From assembly GCA_035565675.1 (NCBI GenBank), contig DATMSA010000091.1, forward strand, positions 5,412-69,411: a stretch of DNA of 64,000 nt. The letters are read 5' to 3'. How positions within the stretch are numbered: the stretch's first letter is position 1; the number at the start of each line of letters is the position of its first letter. Made by a program: the position numbers and the translations under genes. Below the pieces are notes generated by a model. That model did not search any database, was not told the DNA's origin, and saw only the letters and a list, made by a program, of their open reading frames with translations. Source of the DNA: Capillimicrobium sp035565675. Its GTDB lineage: Bacteria > Actinomycetota > Thermoleophilia > Solirubrobacterales > Solirubrobacteraceae. Below are positions 63,370 through 64,000 of this stretch, in pieces.

Positions 63370-63881
63370 CCGTGCAGGTGGAGACGACGGTGCGGCCGGC
63401 GACGCCGGCCGACGCGGCGGCGATCGCCCGCATCTACAACGAGGGCATCGAGGACCGCATCGCGACGTTCGAGACGCGGCTGCGCACGCCCGACGAGATC
63501 GAGGCGCGCATCGCCGGCGGCGAGCCGCTGATCGTCGCCGTCCGCTCCGGCGCCGTGGTCGGGTTCGCGAGCTGGCTGCCCTACAGCGACCGCGAGGTGT
63601 ACGCCGGCGTCGGCAACTACACGGTCTACGTGGCGCGGGGCGCGCGCGGCGCGCGGGTGGGCTCGGCGCTGATGCGCCGCCTGATCGCCGACGCCGAGGC
63701 GGCCGGGCTGTGGAAGCTCCTCAGCATCATCCTCGCCAGCAACGAGGCGTCGGTCGCGCTGGCGCGCCGCCACGGCTTCCGGATCGTGGGCGTGCACGAG
63801 CGCCACGCCCGCCTCGACGGCGAGTGGCGCGACGCGATCCTCGTCGAGCGCCTGATCGGCGAAGCCGCCCGCGAGGACTAG
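63366..63881 (+). CDS. GNAT acyltransferase, phosphinothricin/methionine-derivative N-acetyltransferase type
   Basis: A 171-residue GNAT enzyme resembling Pat/MnaT L-amino-acid N-acyltransferases. TVRPATPADAAAIARIYNEGIEDRIATFE, NYTVYVARGARGARVGSALMRRLIADAEAAGLWKL and SNEASVALARRHGFRIVGVHERHARLDGEW are the family pattern. It is coupled to the aminotransferase (ATGA), suggesting acetylation of an amino compound made or used by it. Confidence 0.88.
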   Translation: MTVQVETTVRPATPADAAAIARIYNEGIEDRIATFETRLRTPDEIEARIAGGEPLIVAVRSGAVVGFASWLPYSDREVYAGVGNYTVYVARGARGARVGSALMRRLIADAEAAGLWKLLSIILASNEASVALARRHGFRIVGVHERHARLDGEWRDAILVERLIGEAARED

Positions 63882-64000
63882 GCCGGCGCGCCGCCGCGGC
63901 CCGCGCCCTGCGCGAAGCGCTGCGCGCCCTCGAGCCCCTCGCGCAGGGCCTCGACGCCCAGCTCCAGCTCGCGCGCCATCGCGTCCTCGACCGACCGGCC
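63878..64000 (-). CDS. Enoyl-CoA hydratase-like protein, C-terminus only
   Basis: The last 40 residues of a leftward gene entering from the right edge: SVEDAMARELELGVEALREG, then AQRFAQGAGRGGAPA. An acidic helix ending in a (R/K)F...GxGRxG tail is seen in many actinobacterial enoyl-CoA hydratases, but the identification is tentative. It shares the CTAG with the acyltransferase gene. Confidence 0.5.
   Translation of the reverse strand, partial: GRSVEDAMARELELGVEALREGLEGAQRFAQGAGRGGAPA

Overview
The window is uniformly very GC-rich, gene-dense bacterial DNA. It has many GTG and some TTG starts, dozens of ATGA/GTGA start-stop overlaps and almost no intergenic space. The gene content is GatCAB with GltX, a large PolC-less DnaE, PPK2, endonuclease IV, Rrf2 and Lrp regulators, and DUF4232 and AIM24 proteins. 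This suggests a high-GC actinomycete, most likely a deep-branching Thermoleophilia/Solirubrobacterales-type organism; that placement is inferred from style and content, not from a marker-gene comparison. It is mostly ordinary chromosome. No rRNA, tRNA, CRISPR array, prophage or classical IS element was seen, and no gap longer than about 300 bases lacks a gene.

Layout. 1-3.8 kb: an isochorismate synthase (cut by the window edge) follows acetolactate synthase ilvBN, then small membrane proteins. 3.9-9.5 kb: a DUF6909-like protein, a membrane protein, a secreted DUF4232 protein, a serine beta-lactamase-family hydrolase and an AIM24 protein. 9.5-13.9 kb: gatCAB and folD in one direction. 14-18.7 kb: a peptidoglycan-binding M23 peptidase, a PcrA/UvrD helicase interrupted by a 194-residue mini-intein, a decayed phosphotransferase fragment and a queuosine-salvage glycosylase. 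18.7-21 kb: MOSC, cysE and cysK. 21.8-22.8 kb: a visibly less GC-rich two-gene cassette bounded by an exact 22-bp direct repeat; the right copy is the 3' end of a CymR-like Rrf2 gene. 22.8-32.2 kb: rrf2, VanZ-like, HDOD-LuxR regulator, gltX, nfo, ppk2, dnaE and GNAT.

32.3-43 kb is a metabolic island. A SIS-domain protein and a maltokinase/glucosamine-kinase-like protein run left. A divergent Lrp/AsnC regulator heads a rightward, translationally coupled operon: glycosyltransferase, PotD-like lipoprotein, PotB, PotC, PotA, aminobutyraldehyde-type dehydrogenase and FAD amine oxidase. It looks like polyamine uptake and oxidation with amino-sugar phosphorylation next door. 43-48 kb: small proteins, a MerR regulator and a 1044-residue coiled-coil protein with SCP2-like ends. 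48-58.4 kb: arginine biosynthesis (argC-J-B-D, a secreted protein, argG, a micro-protein) placed directly behind trmH-pheS-pheT. 58.4-62.2 kb: thrS, infC, rpmI and rplT, with a rightward membrane gene between infC and rpmI. 62.3-64 kb: a class V aminotransferase, an acyltransferase and the tail of an enoyl-CoA hydratase-like gene.

The best candidates for something undescribed are the repeat-bounded two-gene cassette at the rrf2 terminus, the palindromic DNA repeat encoding part of the helicase intein, and the glycosyltransferase/amino-sugar-kinase/polyamine gene neighbourhood.
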